In this document: in pieces, positions 35,505 to 43,388 of the stretch | Layout of the letters: the number at the start of each line of letters is the position of its first letter | Position numbering within the stretch: position 1 is the first letter of the stretch | NCBI RefSeq assembly: GCF_011759605.1 | Contig: NZ_JAAOYX010000002.1 | Span: forward strand, 682,001-746,000 | From: Luteibacter sp. SG786 | Lineage (GTDB): Bacteria; Pseudomonadota; Gammaproteobacteria; Xanthomonadales; Rhodanobacteraceae | Direction of reading: 5' to 3' | Length of the DNA: 64,000 nt | The notes under the pieces: model-generated | What the model was told of the DNA's origin: nothing | What the model saw: only the letters and a program-made list of their open reading frames with translations | Databases searched by the model: none | Translations under genes and position numbers: made by a program

Positions 35505-35861
35505 ATGCGCTTTGTCTTCACTGCGGTTCCGCTTATCGCCGCCTTCATCATCGCGGCCTGCTCGCATTCCGAGCCCACCGCGCCAGTCGCCTCTCCGGCG
35601 GCGGCGTCCACGGCTGCGTCGCCCGCTCCCGGCAAGACGGCCCCGGCCAACGCCGCGCTTGGCTCGCCCGAGTGGTACGCCTGGGTGGACAGGGTGCTTG
35701 CCGTCAGCGACGACGGCCACGGTCCGCAAGCCGGCACCGCGGAATGGAACCAGGCCGTCAATCGCAAGCTCGGTCAGGAAGCCCCGCAGAGCCAGCCCGG
35801 CTCCGCCGAGTGGCAGCAAGCGGTAGACGCCCTGCTCCGCACCCGCGTGGCGACCCACTGA
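35505..35861 (+). CDS. Small Ala-rich lipoprotein
   Basis: The 118-residue protein has a signal with lipobox IIAAC. A low-complexity Ala/Pro/Ser linker is followed by two similar motifs, GSPEWYAWVDRVL and GSAEWQQAVDALL, with GTAEWNQAVNRKLG between them. The thrice-repeated G-x-x-EW-x-x-x-V unit is the only recognisable structure. Function unknown. Confidence 0.75.
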   Translation: MRFVFTAVPLIAAFIIAACSHSEPTAPVASPAAASTAASPAPGKTAPANAALGSPEWYAWVDRVLAVSDDGHGPQAGTAEWNQAVNRKLGQEAPQSQPGSAEWQQAVDALLRTRVATH

Positions 35862-35887
35862 CCTACCTGGTCAGGGAGCCGACCCAT

Positions 35888-35961
35888 TGTGGGAGCCGGC
35901 GATCCCACGCCAGCAGGCCAGTTGGCCGCGAGCACCCATCGCCGCTGAAGCGGCTCCCACA
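35888..35961. repeat. Intergenic palindromic repeat, slightly shortened
   Basis: A 74 bp copy starts TGTGGGAGCCGGCGATCCCA, lacking part of the left arm, and ends CCGCTGAAGCGGCTCCCACA. It is the first of two adjacent copies. Confidence 0.85.
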
Positions 35962-35979
35962 AAAAGCCAGTCTGCTCTA

Positions 35980-36062
35980 TGTGGGAGCCGGCTGTGCCGG
36001 CGATCCCGCGGCAGCAGGCATGCGTGCCGCAAGCGCCCATCGCCGCTGAAGCGGCTTCAACA
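35980..36062. repeat. Intergenic palindromic repeat, second adjacent copy
   Basis: An 83 bp copy starts TGTGGGAGCCGGCTGTGCCG, with the right arm ending CCGCTGAAGCGGCTTCAACA. The 18 bp between the two copies resembles that between the copies at 33577 and 33678 (AAAAGCCAGTC). Confidence 0.85.
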
Positions 36063-36074
36063 GGATAGGCACCT

Positions 36075-38807
36075 CTAAAGCGGCGCGCGGAGAGTTAACT
36101 GCCCTTGGGGCAGTTTTATCTCGCCGGAGGGTAGCGACAGCACCATGCCCCCCGGTGCCTTCACCGGCTGGGTCACGATTAGCAGTACCTCGCCGCCCTC
36201 CGCCTTCAACGTATAGCCGAACCGTCCGTACGGCGTGCGAAGGTCGCGCACGGCGATGCCTTTGCCCTCCAGCCATGAAGGCTGCACGCCCGCGGCGATC
36301 ACCAGCGCCCCATCGGAGTCGCGGTCGTACGCGAACATGTCGAGCGCCGAGCGCACATAGTCCGAAGCGATCCACGCGTGTGGCATGTCGCCGACAAAAC
36401 GCGGTTCGCGAGGGTCCCGACCCACCACTTCGGCCCACTGGTTCCACGCGGCAGGCCGGCGGTCGGCGAAGAAGAAGGCCAGCAGTTCGTCCAGCCTGTC
36501 GCGCCAGCCGAGGCGAACGAACGTGGCTACCGTGCGGAGCTCGTACGGCGTGTAATCCTTCCATGCCGTCTTGCCGTCGCGGCGCGCGACGAAACCCTGC
36601 CAATACTTCTCGAAGGTGTTCTCCAGCAGCTTTCGCGGCAGGCGCGACTGCTCGCCGCCCGGCGACAAGGCGATCGTGGTGGAGGTGGCGTCGAAATCGC
36701 CGAGTTCGGCCGAGCCGGGAATGAAGTCGATACCCTTCGCCTTCACGGCGGCGGCGATCGACGCATGCAGGTCGCCACGAAACTGATCGCGGGCAGCGGC
36801 GAAACGCACGGCGTCGCCTTCCTTCCCCAGCGCCTTGGCGAGATCCACCGCGTCGTCGTAGCCCTTCAGCGCCCAGAAGTCGTCCCAGTAGGAGTGCATC
36901 GGCTTCGCCGAATAGCCTTCGTGGCTGATCGACGCCGGCATCAGCCCGTAAAGCGCGCGGTCGGTTCCGCCGAGTCGTGCGGGCTGGCGCTCGCTGGCGC
37001 GCAGCCGGTCCATATACGACACGGCCTTCTGCACGTGCGGATAGAGGGCCTGCGCAGTGGCGCGGTCGTGCGTATACCGCCACAGCTCCGCGACGCTGAA
37101 GATGAGCTCGCCATGGCTGTCGTTCTCCGGCACCGGATCGGAGCCGCGCGCGTCGACGCAGCATGGGACCTTGCCGTTGGAGAACTGGTGCGGCGCATAC
37201 CAGCGGATGAAGTCGCCCGCCACGTCCTCGTGACCGGTGCGCAGCAGGCCCTCCAGCATCATCGCGCCGTCACGCACCCAGGTGCGCGAATATGAGCGCG
37301 TACCGGGCTGCAGGGCCGGGCCGTCACGGGACATGAGGATCTGCGCGATGCCGCTCTTCATCGTGTCCACGATCGGCTGCGCCGCTGCCGGCACCTCCAC
37401 CGTCACGCGATCGAGCTTGTCGCGCCACGCCGCGGCCACCGCGTCGGCGTGCGTCGCCAGCCATGCGCCGGCATCCCGCGGCTGGGGAATCCGCTCCGCC
37501 GGGTTCGCGGGTACGATCACACCGAGGTCCACATGACCATGGGCTGGCACGCGCAGGTCGTAAAGGAGTGCGCCCTGTGCGAAGCCCTCATCGTCATGCA
37601 GCTTTTCGACCACGGGGCGCTCGCCGGCGTCGAGGCGCTCGGCGAGCGTTCTCGGCTGGTTGCCGCTGGCCACGAACGCTGTTGTCCGTTGCAGCGGCAG
37701 CACGGTGCGCGTGCCGTTGACGGTGAGCACGCCGTGGTTCCATGAAAGCTCGTCGATGCGGCTCGTGCCGCCCGGCGCATTGAGGAACTGCGTGGGGGGA
37801 TTCACCTGGAACGGCCGTGCCGCCAGTGCGAGGGTGACGTCGCGCGGCGTATCGCCGTCGTTCGCCACACGATAGGTCACCACCAGCTGCGAATGCCCCG
37901 GCGTGCCTTGCGCGAACGCCGTCGTCGTCAGGGCCAGCGTACCCGCCTCCCAACGCACCGACGGAATCGGCAGGTAGCGTTCGCGCAACGACTGGGAGGA
38001 TTTGACGTCGGCCCAGGTGACCAGCTTGCCGCCTTCGATGAGGAAGGGCTCGATGGAGAACCCGCCACGCGCTACCTCGACGGCCCCATCTTCCGAGATG
38101 AGCGCGGAATCGCGACTGCCACCGTCCACGCCAACGATCGTCCAGTACGACTGCTCGCCCGAGAACCCACGGGGATAAAGACCGCGCCGAACCTGTTTCG
38201 CGCGCGCTTCGAAAACCGCGTTCGGTGTCGGTGGCGGGGCCGGCACCGCTTCCGGTGTGCGCGCGATGATGCGCAGATTGTCGAAGCACACCTCACCCCG
38301 GTTGGCGCTCCCGTGCGAAGAAGGCGTGGGTGCTTCCTTGTAGATGACGAATTCCACCTCGCGCGTATGCCGCAGGGTGCGATCCTTCGTCGGCCCCCAG
38401 GCGAATTCCACCTGCCGGCTGGTCGCTTCGATCGTCTGCCACTTTGCCGGCGGTGCGAACGATGCCTTCTGGAACCACCAGACGTTGTCACCACTGTCGT
38501 CGATGAACTTCAGTTGCAGGGTATTCGGCGGCATGGCGCCGCGTACGTCGAAACTCAGCGCGAAGCCGTCGGGAAAATCGATCGGTAGCGTCTTGCGAAT
38601 CGATGCCGCGCCGGAGACGCCGTTGAAGTCGTAGTTCAGGCACACGGCCTGCCCTGTCGCCCCCGCCGCCGTGCGCAAGGTGGCGGTCACGTCGTCGGTG
38701 TGCGTCGCCTGCCAGCCGCTCGCGGTGTCGAACCCATCGAGCACACCGGCATGCACCCCAAATGACAGCAAGAGCAGGAGCGCGCCCGCACGCCGTAGCT
38801 TCATCAT
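36075..38807 (-). CDS. Large exported glycoside hydrolase, (alpha/alpha)6-barrel type
   Basis: The 910-residue protein has a signal peptide (GALLLLLSFGVHA). Residues ~20-190 look like a beta-sandwich carbohydrate-binding or discoidin-like domain (FDTASGWQATHTDD, GEVCFDNLRII). A beta domain follows. The helical catalytic part begins around residue 510 with SRTWVRDGAMMLEGLLRTGH, which resembles the GH15/GH63/GDE-type clan. The exact GH family is not certain. It is the last gene of the GH144-ABC transporter operon, two bases after the permease. It probably trims the imported or periplasmic glucan. Confidence 0.82.
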   Translation of the reverse strand: MMKLRRAGALLLLLSFGVHAGVLDGFDTASGWQATHTDDVTATLRTAAGATGQAVCLNYDFNGVSGAASIRKTLPIDFPDGFALSFDVRGAMPPNTLQLKFIDDSGDNVWWFQKASFAPPAKWQTIEATSRQVEFAWGPTKDRTLRHTREVEFVIYKEAPTPSSHGSANRGEVCFDNLRIIARTPEAVPAPPPTPNAVFEARAKQVRRGLYPRGFSGEQSYWTIVGVDGGSRDSALISEDGAVEVARGGFSIEPFLIEGGKLVTWADVKSSQSLRERYLPIPSVRWEAGTLALTTTAFAQGTPGHSQLVVTYRVANDGDTPRDVTLALAARPFQVNPPTQFLNAPGGTSRIDELSWNHGVLTVNGTRTVLPLQRTTAFVASGNQPRTLAERLDAGERPVVEKLHDDEGFAQGALLYDLRVPAHGHVDLGVIVPANPAERIPQPRDAGAWLATHADAVAAAWRDKLDRVTVEVPAAAQPIVDTMKSGIAQILMSRDGPALQPGTRSYSRTWVRDGAMMLEGLLRTGHEDVAGDFIRWYAPHQFSNGKVPCCVDARGSDPVPENDSHGELIFSVAELWRYTHDRATAQALYPHVQKAVSYMDRLRASERQPARLGGTDRALYGLMPASISHEGYSAKPMHSYWDDFWALKGYDDAVDLAKALGKEGDAVRFAAARDQFRGDLHASIAAAVKAKGIDFIPGSAELGDFDATSTTIALSPGGEQSRLPRKLLENTFEKYWQGFVARRDGKTAWKDYTPYELRTVATFVRLGWRDRLDELLAFFFADRRPAAWNQWAEVVGRDPREPRFVGDMPHAWIASDYVRSALDMFAYDRDSDGALVIAAGVQPSWLEGKGIAVRDLRTPYGRFGYTLKAEGGEVLLIVTQPVKAPGGMVLSLPSGEIKLPQGQLTLRAPL

Positions 38808-38808
38808 C

Positions 38809-39630
38809 TCAGCCCTTCACGCTGCCAATGAGCAGCCCTTCGAGGTAGTAGCGCTGCAAGGCGAGGAACAGCACGAGCACCGGCAGGATCGTGACGACGG
38901 AGCCCGCCATCATCAATTCGCTGTCCTGCACATGCTCGCGGGAGAGCGAGGCGAGCGCGATGGGCAGCGTGTAGTGTTCCTGACCCGTCAACGCGATCAG
39001 CGGCCACATGAAGTCGTTCCACGCGGCCAGGAAGGTGAAGATGGCCAGCGTGACCATGATCGGCTTGAGCAGCGGCATCACGATGGTGGCGAAGATGCGG
39101 AACTCCCCGGCGCCGTCGATGCGCGCGGCTTCCATCAGGTCGTTCGGAATGCCGCTGGCGTACTGGCGCACGAGGAAGATGCCGAAGATCGTCGCCAGCG
39201 CGGGTACGATCACGGCCCCGTAGGTGTTCACCAGGCCCATGTATTTCAGCAGGAGGAACAGCGGCAGCATCGCCACCTGTGCGGGGATCACCAGGGCCCC
39301 CAGCAGCACCTGGAAGATGCGCTGGCGGCCCTTGAACTCGAGCTTCGCGAAGGCGTATCCCGCCATGAGGTTGAAGGCCAGCGAGATCACCGTGATGCAG
39401 GTGGAGATCAGCAGGCTGTTGAACAGGTAACGCCCCATGCCCGCATTCATGAAAAGCTGCCGGTAATTGTCCAGCGTCGCATGCGTGGGCAGCACGGGCG
39501 GCGGCAGCGAGCTGGCCTGTCCTTGCGGCATGAACGACACCGACACCATGTACAGCAGGGGCGCGATGGCGATGGCCGCGCCGCCGATGAGAAGGCCGTT
39601 GATGAGGGCTTTCGCAACGCGCGGGCTCAT
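38809..39630 (-). CDS. Sugar ABC transporter permease, MalG-like
   Basis: The 273-residue protein has six membrane helices. The EAA loop is ASGIPNDLMEAARIDGAGEF. It ends YYLEGLLIGSVKG, the typical tail of the MalG/CUT1 family. Its ATG overlaps the stop of the first permease by four bases. With that permease it forms the inner-membrane channel. No ATPase gene is nearby. Confidence 0.95.
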   Translation of the reverse strand: MSPRVAKALINGLLIGGAAIAIAPLLYMVSVSFMPQGQASSLPPPVLPTHATLDNYRQLFMNAGMGRYLFNSLLISTCITVISLAFNLMAGYAFAKLEFKGRQRIFQVLLGALVIPAQVAMLPLFLLLKYMGLVNTYGAVIVPALATIFGIFLVRQYASGIPNDLMEAARIDGAGEFRIFATIVMPLLKPIMVTLAIFTFLAAWNDFMWPLIALTGQEHYTLPIALASLSREHVQDSELMMAGSVVTILPVLVLFLALQRYYLEGLLIGSVKG

Positions 39631-40505
39631 GCCGGGGCTCCCTGCTTCGAAAGGCGAAGGATCGCGGCTGTCACGACGAACATGATGACGAAGAGGATGA
39701 ACGCCACCGCCGAGGCGGACCCCAGGTTCCACCATTTGAAGCCTTCCTCGTACATGAGGTACAGCACGGACGTGGTGCTCTGCAGCGGCCCGCCTTCGGT
39801 CATCACGTAAGGCTCGGCGAACAGCTGGAAATAACCGGATACGGTGAGGATGCTCACCATCACCATGGTCGGCTTCAGCATGGGCAGCGTGATATGGCGG
39901 AACTGCGCCATGGCCGACGCGCCGTCGATGCGCGCGGCTTCGTAGAGATCGCCCGGAATCGCCTGGAGTCCGGCCATGAAGATGATCATGTTGTAGCCGA
40001 AGTTCTTCCACACCGCGAACAGGATGATCGTGGGCATGGCCCAGTGCGGGTCGCCCAGCCAGTCCACGGTGGGTATGCCGAGCGAATCGAAGGCATAGTT
40101 CACCAGGCCGTACTTGGTATTGAACAGGTAGCGCCAGATCACCGCCACCGCCACGACCGTGGTCACCACCGGCGCGAACAGCGCCGTGCGGAAGAAGGCC
40201 TTGAAGCGAGCCAGCGGGGAGTTGAGCAGCATGGCCGCGCCCAGCGACGCCGCCATGGACAACGGCACGCCCACCACCACGAAATAGACCGTATGTCCCA
40301 GCGCCGACCAGAACAGCGGGCGCTGCAACAGGGCCCAGTAGTTCTCCAGGGCAACGAAGCGCAGGTTGCGGATATCCGCCAGCGCATAGAGGTCGTAGTC
40401 CGTGAGCGACAGCACCAGCGCCGCCACCACGGGCAGAAGGAAGAACACGCCCAGCACGATCAGCGCGGGCGTGATGAACCACCAGGCGGCACGGGAAGTG
40501 GTCAT
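39627..40505 (-). CDS. Sugar ABC transporter permease, MalF-like
   Basis: The 292-residue protein has six helices and the EAA loop LQAIPGDLYEAARIDGASAM. It starts MTTSRAAWWFITPALIVLGV, as is usual for short MalF/CUT1 permeases without the large periplasmic loop. Its start overlaps the binding-protein stop (ATGA), and its stop overlaps the next permease, so the operon is tightly coupled. Confidence 0.95.
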   Translation of the reverse strand: MTTSRAAWWFITPALIVLGVFFLLPVVAALVLSLTDYDLYALADIRNLRFVALENYWALLQRPLFWSALGHTVYFVVVGVPLSMAASLGAAMLLNSPLARFKAFFRTALFAPVVTTVVAVAVIWRYLFNTKYGLVNYAFDSLGIPTVDWLGDPHWAMPTIILFAVWKNFGYNMIIFMAGLQAIPGDLYEAARIDGASAMAQFRHITLPMLKPTMVMVSILTVSGYFQLFAEPYVMTEGGPLQSTTSVLYLMYEEGFKWWNLGSASAVAFILFVIMFVVTAAILRLSKQGAPA

Positions 40506-41794
40506 GGCGAAGCCTTGTGGCCGTGGTCGAGCATCCAGCGGCGTTTCTCGAGTAAGCGGTCCGCACGGCGATCGATTTCCGCCGCGGCCTGGTCGATGGT
40601 GAGATCGCCATGGGCCGCCTGCGCGGCCACCAGCTGCATCTCGGTGACGATGCGTTCCCATTCGGCCACCGGCGGCGTGGGCTTTACGCGCTCCAGCTGG
40701 TCACGGAAAGCGGCAGCCTTGTCGTCGTTCTTGAGGGCTGGCGCATTCCAGGACGAACGTCGCGGCGGCATGTCGCCGAGGAGTTGATAGAACCGGTCCT
40801 GGATTTCCGGGCGCGAAAGGAACTCCACCAGCGCCCAGGCATCGTCCTTGTGCTTTGATTTGCGATAGATCACCAGGCTCGAACCGCCGGCGTTCGACGC
40901 GCCGGGGCCGTTCGGCCCGGGCAACGGCGTGGTACCCCAATCGCCCTGCTGATCCGGCGGCAGGCGCTTGCGGAACTCACCGATATTCCAGGGGCCGGAG
41001 AGGTAGAACGTGAAGAAACCCTGGCCGAACGCGGCCCAGGGATTGCCGATGCCCACGTTCGTCATCATGGGCGCCTGCTGGTCCTTGAACAGCGAGACGT
41101 AGAAGGCCAGCGCCTTCTTGAATCCGGGGCTGCGGAAATTGCCGTAGCGGCCGTCGTCGCGCAGCAGCGGATCGCCCTGCTGCAGGGCGAGCGCCAGCAG
41201 CTGCTCGAACTCGTTCGTAGGCAGCAGCACGCCGTAGGTCTTGCCCGGCGGCTGCGACAGCTTCGCCATCATGGCCTTCCACTCCGCCCAGTCGCGGGGC
41301 GGGTGGTCGTAGCCGACCTTTGCCAGCAGGTCCTTCCGGTAGAACAGGAGGCGCGTGTCCACGTACCAGGGCACGCCATACAGATGCCCGTCGATGACGT
41401 TGGTGGACCAGATGGCGGGAAAATAGTCGTCGCGATCCACGACCTTGGAGTCGGCCACCCGCGCATCGAGCGGTTCGAGCGCGCCAAGCGCCACCATCTC
41501 CGGAATCCAGGTGTTGCCCAGCTGCGTGATGTCCGGCGTGGAATCGCCGGCATAGGCCGTGAGCAGCTTCTGGTGCGCCGCCGTCAAGGGGAGTTGCTGC
41601 ACGGCCACGTGCAGCCCCGGATGCTCGCGTTCGAAGTCGGGCAGCAGCTTCGCCACGGCTTCGCCTTCGCGCCCGATGGTCCAGAACTGCAGCGTACGGG
41701 AGCCTTGTTCTTCCTTCGCGCAGCCGCCCAGTGCCGCACCGGCAAGGGCCAGTACCGCGCTCAGGCAAACAGTGCGGACGCCACGTTTCACCAC
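40502..41794 (-). CDS. Extracellular sugar-binding lipoprotein (CUT1 family)
   Basis: The 430-residue protein has a signal and lipobox ALGGC, then RTLQFWTIGREGEAVAKLLP. VQQLPLTAAHQKLLTAYAGD and LSGPWNIGEFRKRLP are typical of MalE/UgpB-type type-II binding proteins. PDITQLGNTWIPEMVALGAL and LYGVPWYVDTRLLFYRKDLL line the ligand cleft. It captures an oligosaccharide in the periplasm for the two permeases. It overlaps the GH144 gene by seven bases. Confidence 0.95.
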   Translation of the reverse strand: MVKRGVRTVCLSAVLALAGAALGGCAKEEQGSRTLQFWTIGREGEAVAKLLPDFEREHPGLHVAVQQLPLTAAHQKLLTAYAGDSTPDITQLGNTWIPEMVALGALEPLDARVADSKVVDRDDYFPAIWSTNVIDGHLYGVPWYVDTRLLFYRKDLLAKVGYDHPPRDWAEWKAMMAKLSQPPGKTYGVLLPTNEFEQLLALALQQGDPLLRDDGRYGNFRSPGFKKALAFYVSLFKDQQAPMMTNVGIGNPWAAFGQGFFTFYLSGPWNIGEFRKRLPPDQQGDWGTTPLPGPNGPGASNAGGSSLVIYRKSKHKDDAWALVEFLSRPEIQDRFYQLLGDMPPRRSSWNAPALKNDDKAAAFRDQLERVKPTPPVAEWERIVTEMQLVAAQAAHGDLTIDQAAAEIDRRADRLLEKRRWMLDHGHKASP

Positions 41795-43269
41795 AGGTTG
41801 GTCGCCACTTCGTCGTCGAGCCAGCCGCCCTTGAAGCCGGCCCGCTCCAGGCCCTTCCGAATGTACGGGTTCTTCTTCATCACGTTCCAGATGAACTCGC
41901 TGCGATAGTTCTCGATCATCAGGACGATGGGGCCCTGGTCGATACCCAGGTGGACCGTGTCGGCCCAGCCAAAGCCGGGCACGAGGCGACCGGTACGCAA
42001 TTCGGTACGCGTGTCGAAGCTCAGGTTGAAGGCGTCGACGAAGCCGTACTTCGAATAGATGTACTGGCCGTACTTCTTCTTCATTTCCTCCAGCGCCGGA
42101 ATGACGATTTCCGGTGCGAAGGCGATGGAGCCGCCGGCGGCCATCGGCACGATGGTACCGTCGTCGGAAATATAGTCACGCCCTGCGCCGCGCGCGGTAT
42201 AGCCATAGAACGTGCGTTCCTTGTCGCCCTGCCTGATGATCAGGCCGCCCGGACCGTTGCTGGCGCTGAGGCCCCAGATGTTCTTGCCATAACCCTTCCA
42301 GCCGCCCGGATTGGCGATGGCATAGGCCTGCTGGGAATACGTGGCGCGACGGCTGTTCTCGAAATAATCCAGACCCTTCGCCTTGTTCCAGTCGTCGCGG
42401 ATACCGCGAAAATCCACCCAGGTGTGGGTGAACTGGTGACCGAACAGCGGTGCGAAGTTCAGGAAGGTCTGGCCGTGGAACTCGCCCCAGGTCCTGTCGT
42501 ACGTTTTCGTCCAGGCGGGCCATGCGTCGTCACCCACCGCATGCGTGGGCGAGCCAAGGGCCAGGATATACACCAGCATGCCTTCGTTGTAGCCGGCCCA
42601 GTCATGCGGAATGAACTTGCCGCCGGGCGTCCAGCCCATGCTGATCAGCGGCTTGTGGTTCTGCGCCCATGTCCAGTCCACGCGCTTGTAGATGTCGTCG
42701 GCGAGTTGGCGGATTTCTTTTTCCTTCGCGTCGTCGCGGTCGTAATAGCTTTGCGCGAACAACACGCCACCCAGCAGCAGCGTGGTGTCCACAGTGGACA
42801 ACTCCACCCAGCGGTCGTGCCGCTTGCCGGTGTCCATGTTGAGGAAGTGATAGAAGAATCCCTTGTACCCGGTGGCGTCGTCTTCCGAGTCGTTCTGCGG
42901 CGCATCGTGGAAGAAACGCAGCGTGGCAAGCGTGCGCTCCACCGCCTGGTCGCGCGTGATGTAGCCGCGCTCGACGCCAACGCCATACGCCGTGAGGCCG
43001 AACCCCACCGATGCGATGGAGGCGAACGAATTCGTCGGGTAATGATCCGGCACCAGCCCGTTCGACGGATTGCCGCTGTCCCAGAACCACTGGAACGTGC
43101 GCTTTTCCAGGTCCGCGATCATGGGCGGCACGGGATGGACATCGCGTACGCCGGCCGCCGCGGGCTTCGGCTTCGTCGCCACCGCCTTCTGAGCCATTGC
43201 CATCGGTGCGGCGCAGGCGAGCACGAGCCCGAGGGTGAGGGAAAGGCGCTTGATCGTCTTGGCTTGCAT
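41788..43269 (-). CDS. GH144-type glucoamylase-fold protein, probable endo-beta-1,2-glucanase
   Basis: The 493-residue protein has a signal peptide ending PMAMA. The Glycoamylase domain signature is clear: LEKRTFQWFWDSGNPSNGLV, SIASVGFGLTAYGVGVERGY, GYKGFFYHFLNMDTGKR, HDWAGYNEGMLVYILALGSP and FGHQFTHTWVDFRGIRDD. GH144 members cleave beta-1,2-glucan in the periplasm; the assignment of substrate follows the family. It is the first gene of the operon, 20 bases after a perfect LacI-type operator. Confidence 0.9.
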   Translation of the reverse strand: MQAKTIKRLSLTLGLVLACAAPMAMAQKAVATKPKPAAAGVRDVHPVPPMIADLEKRTFQWFWDSGNPSNGLVPDHYPTNSFASIASVGFGLTAYGVGVERGYITRDQAVERTLATLRFFHDAPQNDSEDDATGYKGFFYHFLNMDTGKRHDRWVELSTVDTTLLLGGVLFAQSYYDRDDAKEKEIRQLADDIYKRVDWTWAQNHKPLISMGWTPGGKFIPHDWAGYNEGMLVYILALGSPTHAVGDDAWPAWTKTYDRTWGEFHGQTFLNFAPLFGHQFTHTWVDFRGIRDDWNKAKGLDYFENSRRATYSQQAYAIANPGGWKGYGKNIWGLSASNGPGGLIIRQGDKERTFYGYTARGAGRDYISDDGTIVPMAAGGSIAFAPEIVIPALEEMKKKYGQYIYSKYGFVDAFNLSFDTRTELRTGRLVPGFGWADTVHLGIDQGPIVLMIENYRSEFIWNVMKKNPYIRKGLERAGFKGGWLDDEVATNLW

Positions 43270-43288
43270 GAAGCGGATTCCTGATGGC

Positions 43289-43300
43289 GTAAACGTTTAC
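43289..43300. promoter_or_regulatory. LacI-family operator before the GH144 operon
   Basis: GTAAACGTTTAC is a perfect 12 bp palindrome 20-31 bases upstream of the GH144 start codon. The central CG with AAACG/CGTTT arms is the classical LacI/GalR-family operator. The likely binder is the LacI protein at 48278-49300. Confidence 0.85.
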
Positions 43301-43316
43301 ATCGAGAGATCGGATA

Positions 43317-43334
43317 AAGGCCCCGGAGGGCCTT
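43317..43334 (-). terminator. Terminator after the halogenase gene
   Basis: On the minus strand AAGGCCC-TCCG-GGGCCTT is a 7 bp stem followed by TATCC, with TTT at its foot. It lies 55 bases after the halogenase stop and just before the GH144 operator. Confidence 0.65.
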
Positions 43335-43388
43335 GGTGGTCTCTGGAACCATACGGCCCGAATCGCCGCGTGGCAATTGCCGCGGCCA

